DNA of 64,000 nt from Tricholomella constricta (GCA_013368375.1 JAACJP010000036.1:186001-250000), one strand, 5' to 3'. Shown: positions 22,701 to 31,912, counted from the first letter of the stretch. Notes: a model not told the origin generated them from the sequence alone. Program-made: numbers and translations.

Positions 22701-25359
22701 ACTTAAATCGGGAAATCGAGTTCGCGTAGTTCGCTCTGATGGTGCGGGGGAATTCGTCGGTGGTGCTTTGAAGGAACATCTAGCGTCCAGAGGCATCGAG
22801 CATCAAGTTAGCGCTGCTTATGCTCATTCTCAGAACGGTAAAGCCGAACGTTACATACGTACTCTCCAAGATTCGGCTCAAACTCTTCTGGCGGACTCGG
22901 GTCTTCCTCCCTCTTTTTTCGGCGACGCTGTTCTTACCTCTCAATATCTCCGTAATCGACTTCCGACATCTACTCTCGATGCACCTCTCACTCCTTTCGA
23001 GGTTATGGAAAAGAAAAAGCCTGACCTCTCTCACCTTCGGGTATGGGGTTGTCAATGCTTTGTCGCCATTCCCCCCGAACTTCGGATTAAAGGTGGTCCT
23101 CGGCGATACGAAGCTATTTTCGTCGGATATGAAGAACACCGCGTTGGCTGGCGCGTTCGAGATCTCAATGGCAGATATGCTTTCTCTCGTGATATCATTT
23201 TCAACGAGAATGTTCGTGGCGCCCTACGTCCGCATGATGTTATCATTCCACGGCCTTTATCTCCGGCTGACAGTCAATCTTCTTCCGCCTTACCGCCTTC
23301 GTCTCTGCCCGACAATCTTCCTGCTCCTTCTACTCCCAGTTCCTCCAACCCTCGTATCGCCTCACCGTCCTCTCCAATCCCGGAGTTACGTCCTCGCCGA
23401 ACTACTGCCTTAACAGATCGTGGACGTGAATATGCTGATGCGATTCGTCGTCGAGATGATAACCTGGTTCGTCTCCGCGCAAACCGTGCCGCTCGCGCTT
23501 TGGCTGGGTCTTCGCGAGATGGGGTTGGACTGTTCGTACACTCTTCTGATGCTATCCAGGACTTCATTTCGCTCCTCTCTTGTGACGCTTTCTCGTACAG
23601 TCCTTCGGATCTCGTCTCTTTCGAAAACTCATCTATCAATGACTACAAAGTTTTTGCCGTCTATCCCGAGCCCCTTCGCTGGAAAACCTCTCGCCCCTTC
23701 AATCCTGATGAACCTCCTGCCAGTTACTCCGAGGCTATATCTCGTCCTGATGCCCATGTTTGGCGAGCGGCTATGCAGCGCGAATATGACAGCCTTATGG
23801 AACTTGGTGTATTTAAACCCTGCACACTCCCTCCAGGACGTAAACCCATTGGTTTACGATGGGTATACGATTTCAAATATCATCCAGATGGCTCCATTAT
23901 TCGAGGTCTCGAGAAGGCACGCGTTGTAGCTCGTGGTTTCACTCAACGTCCCGAGGACTACGGCGACACTTATTCCCCTGTTGCGAAATTAACCAGCATC
24001 CGTATCGTTCTTGCTTTTGCCGCCAAACATGATCTCCCTCTTTTCACGTTCGACGTCAAGACCGCTTTCCTTCATGCCCTCGTATCCCATATAATTTTCT
24101 GCACACAAATCCCTGGGTTCCCTGAGGCCGATAAGACGCTGGTATATCTCTGCATTAGAGCGATCTACGGATTAAAGCAATCGTCCCACGAATGGTATGC
24201 ACTCCTTCGTCGTGTTCTGGAGTCTATCGGATTAGTGCGCTGCGAAGTCGATCACGCCGTCTTTTACGCTCGTTTTACCTCACCTCCTGATCCTTCCATT
24301 CCTATGCCTCCCGACAACCAACCACTCCTCATTATCATTCCCGTACACGTCGACGATGGTCTAGTTGCCACAAACTCCGAACCTCTTTACCGTTGGATTC
24401 TCCAGGAAATGAACAAGTCCTTTAAGGTCGTTGACCTCGGCGCTGCTTCGCTCTATCTTGGGATTCGAATTATTCGCGATCGCTCTCGCCGTAAACTCTG
24501 GCTTTCACAGAAACCTTTCGTCGTGGATCTCTTGGCCCAGTACAACCTTAGCTCCGCCCATCCTGCCTCACTACCTTTGAACAAGAAACTTTCGAATCTA
24601 CCTGCCGCTCCTCCTAACGCCTTGCCCGAAGTTCCCGACGACGAAATCACTATACATTTTCAACGTCTAGTCGGTTCTATACTCTACCTTGCTCTCTGCA
24701 CTCGTCCCGATCTTGCATATACGGCGATGGCATTAGGACAGTTCAATGCATCTCCAACCCGAGCGCACCTCCTGGCAGCTAAAGGCGTACTCCGTTATCT
24801 TGCGGGAACCATCGACTACTCCTTGGAATACAATTTCTCTATTCCTGCAGTAGGCCCTCCTCTTCGGCTTCTTGTCCCTAGTGACTGCGGCATGATGGAC
24901 GCTGACTGGGCCTCCGACGAATCGAATCGCCGCAGCGTTTCTGGATACGTGTTCTTCATGTATTCTAGTCTCATTTCCTGGAGTGCCGTACGCCAACGTA
25001 CTATCGCCTTGTCGTCGACGGAGGCCGAGTACATGTCTATCTCTCATGCGATGAAGGAGGCCATTTGGATTCGTCAATTCTTGCGTTCACTCAATCTCCC
25101 TGTTCCTCGACCATTTCCTCTTCTCTGCGATAATCAGAGTGCTATCGAAATCGCGAACTCTGATTCAATTTCCTCTCGTTCTAAACATATTGATATTCGC
25201 TATCATTTTATCCGTGAGCACCTACATTCTGGTTCATTTTCTACTACTTGGATTTCCACGTCCGAAATGACAGCAGACATTCTCACTAAACTTCTTCCTC
25301 TTCCACTACATCTTCGACATTGCCGATCCCTCGGCTTGGTACCTCTTCCTTCTCTCTAA
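19780..25359 (+). CDS. copia Gag-Pol polyprotein
   Basis: A single uninterrupted frame of 1859 aa. Residues 1-300 are Ser/Pro-rich. A Gag region follows, with a CX2CX4HX4C zinc knuckle (CENCGSLGHVIANC) near residue 590. An aspartic protease has its LDSG site near 697. The integrase shows an HHCC zinc-binding part (HRRFGH... HCIPC, 857-895) and the DDE triad at about 923 (MDTCGPF), 986 (RSDGAGEF) and 1022 (KAERYIR). The reverse transcriptase runs from RWVYDFKYHPDG (about 1360) through FDVKTAFLHA to the active-site VHVDDGL near 1524, with His in place of the usual Tyr before VDD. RNase H (DADWASDESNRRSVSGY, SSTEAEYMS, HIDIRYHFIRE) ends the protein. No stop or frameshift separates gag from pol, so the stoichiometry must be set otherwise. 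The start is the first ATG after the primer site that opens the frame. Confidence 0.95.
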   Translation: MADPFAPTGSAPPPSRAQSTFSHRSGARTSSRQSASSAPVPLSLHTPDAGVSLPVAGTPWSNTLARPNSIEPRCTIPVSKPYDHNNPSSPVQVDSNTSYHPPPTPSPAPRLSSPAYMHPSRLSLHSQVQSPVPIDRNSPLPHNSVHIPTGTHSSLHSSSHSTPPDYIPVNTSPHIPTPSRAPSVRSHTSQVRFIASSSLLRRTPSHPSPTTLPSPIHVRLPSPLAPQPRYPSTFSVPNPSPPLPPRTPLFYPSPSPSTHSSLSRRVPSRTSRLIPSPLSIPCNPSLRSLSLLPPPLPRPLSASSSSTASFNFTETKLPVTSHIPLLTRADDWPDWYSGVQSTIEHSGLWAFVAPDPLPGTHLDPASVPTFPPPVDFAIHGVGSPELEAYQAWWRLDDVVSYIITSRLGSVPRRLIPLDKRDAYGHRISSSRGLLLILREKYGVGNAAAADLIKTVTLARKANSLGGVVSYVTHWQQAVMQTQSTRWPFSYYEQVQKFVDGLPHISAFDAIRSDVRSDVERSEADRLLSFDFLANEILKIEMDLRRLAISHPPNRRSTSNTALVGTSTPSVPSPTASTTSTPPTSSSDRPVCENCGSLGHVIANCWRPGGGDEGGKDRFMAQKAASRPAALVTTTADTTRPLTPIVESAPEAQIELIDLYSVCSPEDVSSTILPPYTEFVYATDSAALLSFSSRFNAILDSGCTVHIIRDRDFFWTYDSSQSISVGTANCGILQTLGKGEVRFSSSLNGKSVIYRLRECLHAPDAPINLLSVGSMTELGSRLTFEQNSTTIHFPASKSRTSGHILGATVIRRLSFLSCDFLRPPSSDHPVDISDAIVLPAVALQDSDLRFPRVIASPDLWHRRFGHLGSDATRATLTKPYATGIEYRGSFSESHCIPCLIGKQAQRPYDNFARRASQVCDLLHMDTCGPFPVQTPQGHTLFHSILDDFSNYGSTRLLSHKDGAVSHYVETEAAWELKSGNRVRVVRSDGAGEFVGGALKEHLASRGIEHQVSAAYAHSQNGKAERYIRTLQDSAQTLLADSGLPPSFFGDAVLTSQYLRNRLPTSTLDAPLTPFEVMEKKKPDLSHLRVWGCQCFVAIPPELRIKGGPRRYEAIFVGYEEHRVGWRVRDLNGRYAFSRDIIFNENVRGALRPHDVIIPRPLSPADSQSSSALPPSSLPDNLPAPSTPSSSNPRIASPSSPIPELRPRRTTALTDRGREYADAIRRRDDNLVRLRANRAARALAGSSRDGVGLFVHSSDAIQDFISLLSCDAFSYSPSDLVSFENSSINDYKVFAVYPEPLRWKTSRPFNPDEPPASYSEAISRPDAHVWRAAMQREYDSLMELGVFKPCTLPPGRKPIGLRWVYDFKYHPDGSIIRGLEKARVVARGFTQRPEDYGDTYSPVAKLTSIRIVLAFAAKHDLPLFTFDVKTAFLHALVSHIIFCTQIPGFPEADKTLVYLCIRAIYGLKQSSHEWYALLRRVLESIGLVRCEVDHAVFYARFTSPPDPSIPMPPDNQPLLIIIPVHVDDGLVATNSEPLYRWILQEMNKSFKVVDLGAASLYLGIRIIRDRSRRKLWLSQKPFVVDLLAQYNLSSAHPASLPLNKKLSNLPAAPPNALPEVPDDEITIHFQRLVGSILYLALCTRPDLAYTAMALGQFNASPTRAHLLAAKGVLRYLAGTIDYSLEYNFSIPAVGPPLRLLVPSDCGMMDADWASDESNRRSVSGYVFFMYSSLISWSAVRQRTIALSSTEAEYMSISHAMKEAIWIRQFLRSLNLPVPRPFPLLCDNQSAIEIANSDSISSRSKHIDIRYHFIREHLHSGSFSTTWISTSEMTADILTKLLPLPLHLRHCRSLGLVPLPSL

Positions 25360-25417
25360 ATTCTTTTTCATTCTTTCTTCCCGTTCATCTCTTTTCACGT
25401 CCGCGCTGATGGGGTTG

Positions 25418-25680
25418 TGTTGGGACTTGTCCCTCTTTCTTGTTCACCGCTTACGTACAGATCATCACGTGATACCTTATATACTTCCGCTTGATCGCGT
25501 CTCCATCCTCAGCCGTTTCTTCACTTAACGCTGAGGATGTACGTATATCTCGTTCTACTTATTCTATTCAGATACTCATTCAGTATACTCTAGCTCGTGT
25601 CCCTTAGGTATACTGAATATCATAGCCGTTTCTTCACTTAACGCTGAGGATCTCGTGTCCCTTAGATCATCAGGCCATCA
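25418..25680 (+). repeat. 3' LTR of copia element
   Basis: 263 bp and, on direct reading, identical to the 5' LTR. It is followed by the TTATT target duplication. Confidence 0.97.
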
Positions 25681-25761
25681 TTATTCAGTCTAGTACAGAT
25701 TCAATTCTCATCAAAGAGTGGGAAAACGAATTGTAGTACATGTCACTTCTCTTCTAATCAT

Positions 25762-25957
25762 TGACAGTCCTCTGAAAGGAGGCACGGGATGAAAGAGGAA
25801 CGCGTTTCGGGGCGTGATCAGCGCAAGGATCACGCCCCTTGATCTTGAACCATCACTTCCTTGGGATTATTCCCGGTCCACTTGGCTCGTTCTGCGCGTA
25901 CACGCGCTACTCGCCCTCGTTCTACCAGGGACTCTAGCCTTTACAAGTAAAATTTGG
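25762..25957 (+). repeat. A1 split direct repeat (5' terminus)
   Basis: 196 bp, starts TGACAGTCCTCTG and ends GTAAAATTTGG; identical to A2. It contains an 11-bp perfect inverted repeat, GGGGCGTGATC (25809-25819) with GATCACGCCCC (25828-25838), around an 8-nt loop. Confidence 0.95.
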
Positions 25958-26061
25958 TGGTGAACTACAGCCAGCCTTAGTCCTCTCCCTGGTTACGCGT
26001 TATTGGTTCTTGCATCTCGGTACACCTTGGCGTTTCTCTATCTACATCACCTCCCCCTACC

Positions 26062-28902
26062 ATGGCTCTCAGACGCTCTACACGCGCTACCTCTGTTCGT
26101 CCTCCTCCCGCTCCTCCTCCTTCTCGTGACTCCTCGCCCGAACGCGAGGACGACACGGATCTGCCTGTTTCTCTAGGTGCCGAATCTGAAGGGGAGGCAC
26201 CGCGCTGTGATTCCTCAGATGACGACTCTGGACCCCCAGAAAACTCCGGCGATCGCCGTCCTCTTTCCTTCGTACGGTTGGGTGCCGATCCCACCCCGTC
26301 CACCTTCCTTTCTAGTCGTCTTATCATTCCTGGTCCAAACCTTATTTCCAATGTCACTCGCGATCTTCCAAACGAAAACTTTGCCTCCTCCTCCACGCAT
26401 TCCTCGCACACTCCTTCCGCGTTCAATCCTGCTGCTACCAGTCCTAGCGCAACCCCCGCCGGTCCTCCGGCCCATGTTCCCGCTCCGCATGCATCATCCG
26501 CTGCTACCTACCTTCACGCACCTCCTCTCATCCGCGTCGACGCCCCCTCTGCATCTTCTCCTTCGACGGCTTCCGCGATTACCCTTCCCGTCAGCACCGC
26601 AAACGCTATTGCCTCTTCCTCGCGCATTACAGAATTCTCCGCTGCGGACGTACACGAGGCTCATTCCTTTGTCCGCTCTGTTATCAATAACTCCGCGTCT
26701 GCTGCTACCGCTCCTATGCCGGCCACTATCATTCCCGCAGCGCTACCGGCTTCCACACTTCCCCTCCCTTCTATAACTGCTCCTGCAGCGGAAGCGAGCT
26801 CATCTTCACGGACCTCGCCGCCCAAAAAACGTGCACGGGCTGGCAAGGAAAAAGCTCACTCGCCCACCTTACATGCATCCACGGTGGACAGAGTCGAGTC
26901 CGCGCTTCGTCATGCCGTTCCCATTCACACTCGCGATCGCGTTTCTTTTTCCTCGCGTTCCAATCCCCTTTCGGATTCCTCGCGTCCGCATCACCTTACA
27001 GACTCCTCGCGTCCGCATCACCCGCTTCCATCGCGTCCTTCCGCTTCCATCGTTGCACACAAACCTGCTACTCCGTCTAACGCCCATCGGCGCCCTGTTT
27101 CTCAACATTCATATCGCACTGCCCGGCCATCCGCTAGCTCTTCCCGTCATCCTCCCCTGCGAAACGCGGGCATCACCCCCCTTGCCTCGCCTGCGGTTTT
27201 CGCGCCAAAGGATCCTACTCCGCGTTCCGGCGGCAGTGCCTCGTTCCCTGCTTCCTTTACGCCGCGGAACACCATTCCGCACTCCGGCGTCAGGTCATCA
27301 TCCGATACGCCCGCACACCCCGCGCTTCGTTCGGGAGCCAGGAATCATCGCTCCGGCTCCATGACGGCGTCAAATCATTCTCGTCCTGATCGTATGCTCG
27401 CTGAATCAGAGCTCAAGGGAATACTGTACAAGTACGGTCATCAGCTTCTCCGCGAGACGGGACTCGTCCCCAGTGCTCAGTCGCACGGGACGGGCAACCC
27501 CAACGCTGTCCGCTTTCCCACAGGACCTCCCGGTCCTTCGCATGTGCCGTCGCACAGCCCTGCATACCATCTCGGTGGGTCCCCCCTGCCTCGTACTCCT
27601 GTACGCTACTTACAGCCCCGGCCAGCAGACCGGCCCGCTCCCGAGCACTATGCTAATGCTCCTCCCCAGCGCACCGCTGACCGTTTTGGTGACGGCGCTG
27701 ACCGTTTCGGTGACAGTGCGCTACCGGCTTCGGCAGGTCGGGCATACGGCTTTTCGCCGAACGCGTATTCAGACCCTGCTCTGCACGATCGACACGCCGG
27801 CCCCGGATTTCCTCCGGCATTCGTCCAGCCCGCGCGTTCGTTCGCTGCTCCTTTCGCCGCGCCGTACAATGCGCCAGCCAATGAGAGGGACACCTTCTAC
27901 GGTCACCCGCATACATTTCCTTCCTCTCGGCTGGACTACTCTCGGGATGCAGCTTACGCGCTCGATCCTAACGAGATCGTGATTCCGGAGACGGTCATCA
28001 GCATCCTCCGTAATGGCTGGTGGGACTACATTCCCCTGGACGCACTCACGAACGACGCATGCCATTCCGCCGCGTTCGGCTCCCTTAAGCAGGACGATAC
28101 CACCCTGGGTCTTAATGACCGGGGTCATATCACTCAACGTTCTGTCATGATCGATTCCCGTAAGGAAAAACATCTCGACTGTACTACGTGGAAACAGTCT
28201 TCGGACAATCTCCTGTCCGCCTTACGCGACCATCTGGTCATCTTCGACGCTCACGGACGTCCTGACCGCAGCGCTACTGGCTATGTCATAGCCTCCTACG
28301 ATGCTCATTTCAAGTACCTGAAGGCTCGCGGCGACATCGAAACCAATTTCCCCAGCTATATCCTGTACTGCATCTTCGTTCGGCGGCAATGGCTCGCGCA
28401 CAGGCGCACAGGCAAACGAGACGTTCCTCTTCACGTCTTTCAAATCGAGGTCTTTTCTGACATCGAACGCAAGCGAATGCACCGGCGGGTAGACGTCCTT
28501 GCGGCCGCTGCTGCTGCTACTTCCTCCAAGCCTTTTCGGGGAAATGCTTCTGAGTCCGGTAATTCGGCCAAGAGCGCTTCGGGCGATCGCACCGCTTCCA
28601 AAAAGGGCGAGAGCGCCTCCGGTAGAGCCAAGTCCTCCCAGCCCTACTCCTCCGATCGGTCCAAATCCGCTATTCTCTGCATGTACTGCGGTTCAATCGA
28701 GCACCGTTTCAATTTCTGCTCCGGTCCCGGGAAATTCCTCGTCAAGGGATCAGACCACAAGTGGCGAGATCCTGGCGGACATCTCTACTGCTGGGGTTTT
28801 AACGGTCCCACGGGCTGCTCGCGCGGCGACGCCTGCATCCACCAACATGGGTGCTCGCTCTGCGGCACTATCATCCACGGTGCTCAACGCTGCGTTGCGT
28901 GA
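26062..28902 (+). CDS. Gag-like ORF1 of the tyrosine-recombinase element
   Basis: 946 aa. The first two thirds are Ser/Pro/Ala-rich and disordered. A more ordered block from about residue 640 (PETVISILRNGWWDYIPLDA, later FDAHGRPDRSATGYVIASYD and FVRRQWLAHR) resembles the Gag core of DIRS-order elements in fungi. The C-terminus has a CX2CX4HX4C knuckle (CMYCGSIEHRFNFC, near 873) and a second Cys/His-rich stretch (CWGFNGPTGCSRGDACIHQH, then CSLC). The protein probably packages the element RNA. It overlaps ORF2 in another frame by 56 nt if ORF2 starts at 28847. Confidence 0.82.
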   Translation: MALRRSTRATSVRPPPAPPPSRDSSPEREDDTDLPVSLGAESEGEAPRCDSSDDDSGPPENSGDRRPLSFVRLGADPTPSTFLSSRLIIPGPNLISNVTRDLPNENFASSSTHSSHTPSAFNPAATSPSATPAGPPAHVPAPHASSAATYLHAPPLIRVDAPSASSPSTASAITLPVSTANAIASSSRITEFSAADVHEAHSFVRSVINNSASAATAPMPATIIPAALPASTLPLPSITAPAAEASSSSRTSPPKKRARAGKEKAHSPTLHASTVDRVESALRHAVPIHTRDRVSFSSRSNPLSDSSRPHHLTDSSRPHHPLPSRPSASIVAHKPATPSNAHRRPVSQHSYRTARPSASSSRHPPLRNAGITPLASPAVFAPKDPTPRSGGSASFPASFTPRNTIPHSGVRSSSDTPAHPALRSGARNHRSGSMTASNHSRPDRMLAESELKGILYKYGHQLLRETGLVPSAQSHGTGNPNAVRFPTGPPGPSHVPSHSPAYHLGGSPLPRTPVRYLQPRPADRPAPEHYANAPPQRTADRFGDGADRFGDSALPASAGRAYGFSPNAYSDPALHDRHAGPGFPPAFVQPARSFAAPFAAPYNAPANERDTFYGHPHTFPSSRLDYSRDAAYALDPNEIVIPETVISILRNGWWDYIPLDALTNDACHSAAFGSLKQDDTTLGLNDRGHITQRSVMIDSRKEKHLDCTTWKQSSDNLLSALRDHLVIFDAHGRPDRSATGYVIASYDAHFKYLKARGDIETNFPSYILYCIFVRRQWLAHRRTGKRDVPLHVFQIEVFSDIERKRMHRRVDVLAAAAAATSSKPFRGNASESGNSAKSASGDRTASKKGESASGRAKSSQPYSSDRSKSAILCMYCGSIEHRFNFCSGPGKFLVKGSDHKWRDPGGHLYCWGFNGPTGCSRGDACIHQHGCSLCGTIIHGAQRCVA

Positions 28903-30559
28903 GCGCTTCCTCCCCGTGACGACACCGCTGAAGCATTGGCGCTGGACGGCGCTTCTCGCTGAGGCTGGTGCTCTCGAGGAATTCGCGGAGGTGCCGAAAG
29001 GCCTCCAATTCGGCTTTAGTCTCGGACTTGAAAGTTTTGTTCTCGACCACACGTTCTCCCCCCCCAATCACTACAAGTCTACCGCACACCACGCATTCGT
29101 GGAGGAAAAGTACGCTGAGGAAATTCGCTTAGGGCGGGTTTCCCCCGGATACCCTCCCCACTTCGTCTCTGAACTTTTCGGTCACTATCGTACGGCGCCT
29201 CTTAACGTAATCGAGCGCACTCCCGGCAAGCTGCGCATCACAGTGGATCACTCCTTCCCGCGCGATAACCCTTTCACTCATTCTGTAAACTCTTGCATCA
29301 ACTCCAAACGGTTCCAATGTGCCTGGGGCACCTTCTCCGATTGTTTTCTTCTCGTCGCTGACGCTCCACCCGGAACGGAGGCCTGCGTTTTCGACGTTGA
29401 CGCTGCCTTCCGTAACATTCCTACCTCCCCGCTTGATCGCACGGCGACTGCACTTCTCATCAACGGCCTGGTACACTTAGACGGCCGTCTCAATTTCGGC
29501 CTTTCGGCGTCGCCCGGTATATTCGGTTGGGTTGCTGACGCCATCGTGCGGATTTTCCTTCACAAGGGTATCGAGGCTCTTCTTAAGTGGGTCGACGACT
29601 TCGTATTCTTCCGTTACCCTCGCAAAGTTACCAGTGGCTCTCAAGCCGTGTTTTCCTACGACGAATCTCTTATCTGGTCCATTGCCGATGATCTTGGTTG
29701 GCCGTGGGCCCCCGAAAAGTTCGTTCCTTTCTCCACCGTCTTCACGTATATCGGCTTCGAATGGTCGCTTCGGGACAAAACGGTTCGCCTGCCGGATACC
29801 AAGCGTGCCAAGTATCTACTGAAGCTGTCCTCCTGGACTTTGGGCGCACACGTCTCCTTGTTCGACACCGAGTCCCTTATTGGGACTCTAAATCACATCA
29901 CCCTCGTCGTTCCCGATGGACGGTCTCATCTGCCTGCTCTCTTCAAGTTCCGTAGCGGATTCCGGGACAGCGCGCCATGGATTAAGCATCGTGTCACTCA
30001 CACGGTCTTCTCCGAAATCTCCTGGTGGTCGAACCTCCTCTCTTCTTCTCCCTGTTCCCTTCGAATCCTCCGTCCTCCGAAGCCTCTTGACACACAAATT
30101 TTCGTCGATGCCTCCACCTCCTGGGGTATCGGTTTCGTACTCGACGGCAGATGGTTGGCATGGAGACTCCTTCCCGGATGGAAATCAGGCTCGCGGGATA
30201 TCGGATGGGGCGAAATGGTCGCCGTTGACCTCGCATTACGTGCAATCATCTCCTCCGGACTTCGGGACTGCCACCTTATTATTCGCTCCGATAACGCCGG
30301 CGTCGTCGGTGCTCTGGCAGCTGGACGTTCGCGTAACAGTGAGCAGAATGCTATCCTGCGGCATATTGTCTCCACCTTCCAATTGAACAACATCTGGATC
30401 TCCACCGTGTGGATTCCTTCCAGGGACAACCTTGCCGACGCACCTTCACGCGGTAACTTTCCCCCCCGGTCTCTGCTGTTCCCGTTTCCACCCGCGCTTC
30501 CTGAATACCTCAAGCCTTTTGTCGCGCGTTCTGTATCCTCTCAGGAGATTCCTCCTTAG
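28847..30559 (+). CDS. reverse transcriptase-RNase H (ORF2)
   Basis: From the ATG at 28847 the frame gives 570 aa; it is open from about 28499, but that upstream part is the other frame of Gag coding sequence. Reverse transcriptase motifs: palm motif A CVFDVDAAFRNIP, motif B FGLSASPGIFGW, and the catalytic LLKWVDDFVF. RNase H follows with Asp in FVDASTSWGIGF, Glu in WGEMVAVDLALR, Asp in IIRSDNAGVVGAL and Asp in NLADAPSRG. This is the DIRS-order arrangement. It would copy element RNA to DNA. Translation start is uncertain: re-initiation or frameshifting from ORF1 is possible. No inactivating change is visible. Confidence 0.9.
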   Translation: MGARSAALSSTVLNAALRERFLPVTTPLKHWRWTALLAEAGALEEFAEVPKGLQFGFSLGLESFVLDHTFSPPNHYKSTAHHAFVEEKYAEEIRLGRVSPGYPPHFVSELFGHYRTAPLNVIERTPGKLRITVDHSFPRDNPFTHSVNSCINSKRFQCAWGTFSDCFLLVADAPPGTEACVFDVDAAFRNIPTSPLDRTATALLINGLVHLDGRLNFGLSASPGIFGWVADAIVRIFLHKGIEALLKWVDDFVFFRYPRKVTSGSQAVFSYDESLIWSIADDLGWPWAPEKFVPFSTVFTYIGFEWSLRDKTVRLPDTKRAKYLLKLSSWTLGAHVSLFDTESLIGTLNHITLVVPDGRSHLPALFKFRSGFRDSAPWIKHRVTHTVFSEISWWSNLLSSSPCSLRILRPPKPLDTQIFVDASTSWGIGFVLDGRWLAWRLLPGWKSGSRDIGWGEMVAVDLALRAIISSGLRDCHLIIRSDNAGVVGALAAGRSRNSEQNAILRHIVSTFQLNNIWISTVWIPSRDNLADAPSRGNFPPRSLLFPFPPALPEYLKPFVARSVSSQEIPP

Positions 30560-31844
30560 TTTCCTCACATTCTTATTGCGCTACCTATCCTGTTTTCGCG
30601 TACATTATACAAAATACATCGTGTTTTCCGTCCTCGGACACTTGATCAAAATTTTAACCCGACGGCCGGACCGGACACGCTTTCCGCGGTCCCTTGCGCG
30701 GCTGACTGCCGTCGCTCGCTGCTTGCTAGCCATCTGCGCAACTATTCTGCTTTCGCGAACTATGCCTCATTCTCCCATTTTGCGACGCCTCTCTGCCGAA
30801 TGGACGGCTAGCATATTTCGGAGACCTTCTTTGCATGAGGGCTCCTACAGGACTCGTCCTTCCAGGTGGACCTGTTCCGGGGATCACCTAGACCGCATTA
30901 ATTCAACGATTGCGCACGCCTGGCGGGACTCAACGTCTGCCGTCTATTCTCGGTACATAGACGAGTTTCTTCTATTCTGCTCTAGCAACGGGATATCTCC
31001 AAGTGACTCGCTCCCCGCTTCTGAATCGCTCTTGTGCGCGTACGCTTCATCATTCGCTGGCTCCCTAGCCGGTACAACCATTCGCAACAAGTGCTCTGCT
31101 TTAAGAAAATGGCACATTGCTAACGGGCTACAATGGCACGGCGGCACCAAATTGTCATACGTTATCAAAGGTGCGGAGAACATACGACCTCCTTCTTCAA
31201 TCATGCCGCTTCGCCCTGCCGTGTCAGTTGAAATGCTTCGCGTCTTGTCCCACGAACTCGATCCTTCGGATCCCTTCGATTGTTGCGCGCTCTTCGTCGC
31301 TACCACGGCATTCTGGGGCCAGATTAGATTGGGTGAGCTCCTACCTTCCAAAGAGGACGATGCGACCTCCAATCTAGTACCCTGCTGGTCACACCTGGGC
31401 GTTCCTAATGCCGCAGGTTCTCAAATACTACACCTACCGAGAACGAAGACGGGCGGTGCTCGTGGCGAGTCTGTCATTATCACACGTCAATCTGAGCTCG
31501 ACCCTATCACGTACTTGCAACGCCATCGCGAGCTTAATGGAGATTCGGCTATTATGGCTTCCTACCGCTTACCTAGCGGAGATATGCGCGCCATGACACG
31601 AAGGAAATTCATTACACGTTGCAACAGAATACTCGCTCCTCACGGGTTCACTGCCATCTCGGGTCACTGTTTTCGGATCGGTGGTACCACCCATTTTCTG
31701 CTCGCGGGCGTGCCGCCTGATATCGTGAAGCTTATGGGGCGCTGGTCTTCTGATTCGTTTCTACGCTACTGGCGCTCTCTCGAGATCATCGCGCCTCTAT
31801 ACGCCGAACTACTACAGCCGCTATGTACAAATGGGGGGTGCTAG
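30432..31844 (+). CDS. tyrosine recombinase (ORF3)
   Basis: 470 aa from the first ATG, which lies inside the end of ORF2; an in-frame ATG at 30762 would give 360 aa and starts nearer to the folded part. A core-binding helical region (AHAWRDSTSAVYSRYIDEFL) is followed by the catalytic domain: Arg in FWGQIRLGELLP, Lys in LPRTKTGG, the HxxR motif in SGHCFRIGGTTHFLLAG, and the nucleophilic Tyr in GRWSSDSFLRYWR. All catalytic residues of the tyrosine recombinase family are therefore present. In this element type it replaces the DDE integrase and inserts circular DNA. Confidence 0.92.
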   Translation: MPTHLHAVTFPPGLCCSRFHPRFLNTSSLLSRVLYPLRRFLLSFLTFLLRYLSCFRVHYTKYIVFSVLGHLIKILTRRPDRTRFPRSLARLTAVARCLLAICATILLSRTMPHSPILRRLSAEWTASIFRRPSLHEGSYRTRPSRWTCSGDHLDRINSTIAHAWRDSTSAVYSRYIDEFLLFCSSNGISPSDSLPASESLLCAYASSFAGSLAGTTIRNKCSALRKWHIANGLQWHGGTKLSYVIKGAENIRPPSSIMPLRPAVSVEMLRVLSHELDPSDPFDCCALFVATTAFWGQIRLGELLPSKEDDATSNLVPCWSHLGVPNAAGSQILHLPRTKTGGARGESVIITRQSELDPITYLQRHRELNGDSAIMASYRLPSGDMRAMTRRKFITRCNRILAPHGFTAISGHCFRIGGTTHFLLAGVPPDIVKLMGRWSSDSFLRYWRSLEIIAPLYAELLQPLCTNGGC

Positions 31845-31912
31845 CCATTCGGCTTAACTCCGTTCGGGGGTCATCCACACAGGTGTTGATGCGCCGCCTG
31901 GCTTCTCACGTC

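Larger units (their letters stand above)
19377..25680 (+). mobile_element. Ty1/copia LTR retrotransposon, intact
   Basis: A complete 6304-bp element. It has two 263-bp LTRs that read as identical, TG...CA termini, a 5-bp target duplication TTATT on each side (19372-19376 and 25681-25685), a primer-binding site abutting the 5' LTR, one gag-pol frame, and a short purine run (GATGGGG) just before the 3' LTR. The order protease, integrase, reverse transcriptase, RNase H places it in the Pseudoviridae/copia superfamily. Identical LTRs and an open frame indicate recent insertion. It separates CDA-A from the DHHC gene. Confidence 0.96.
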
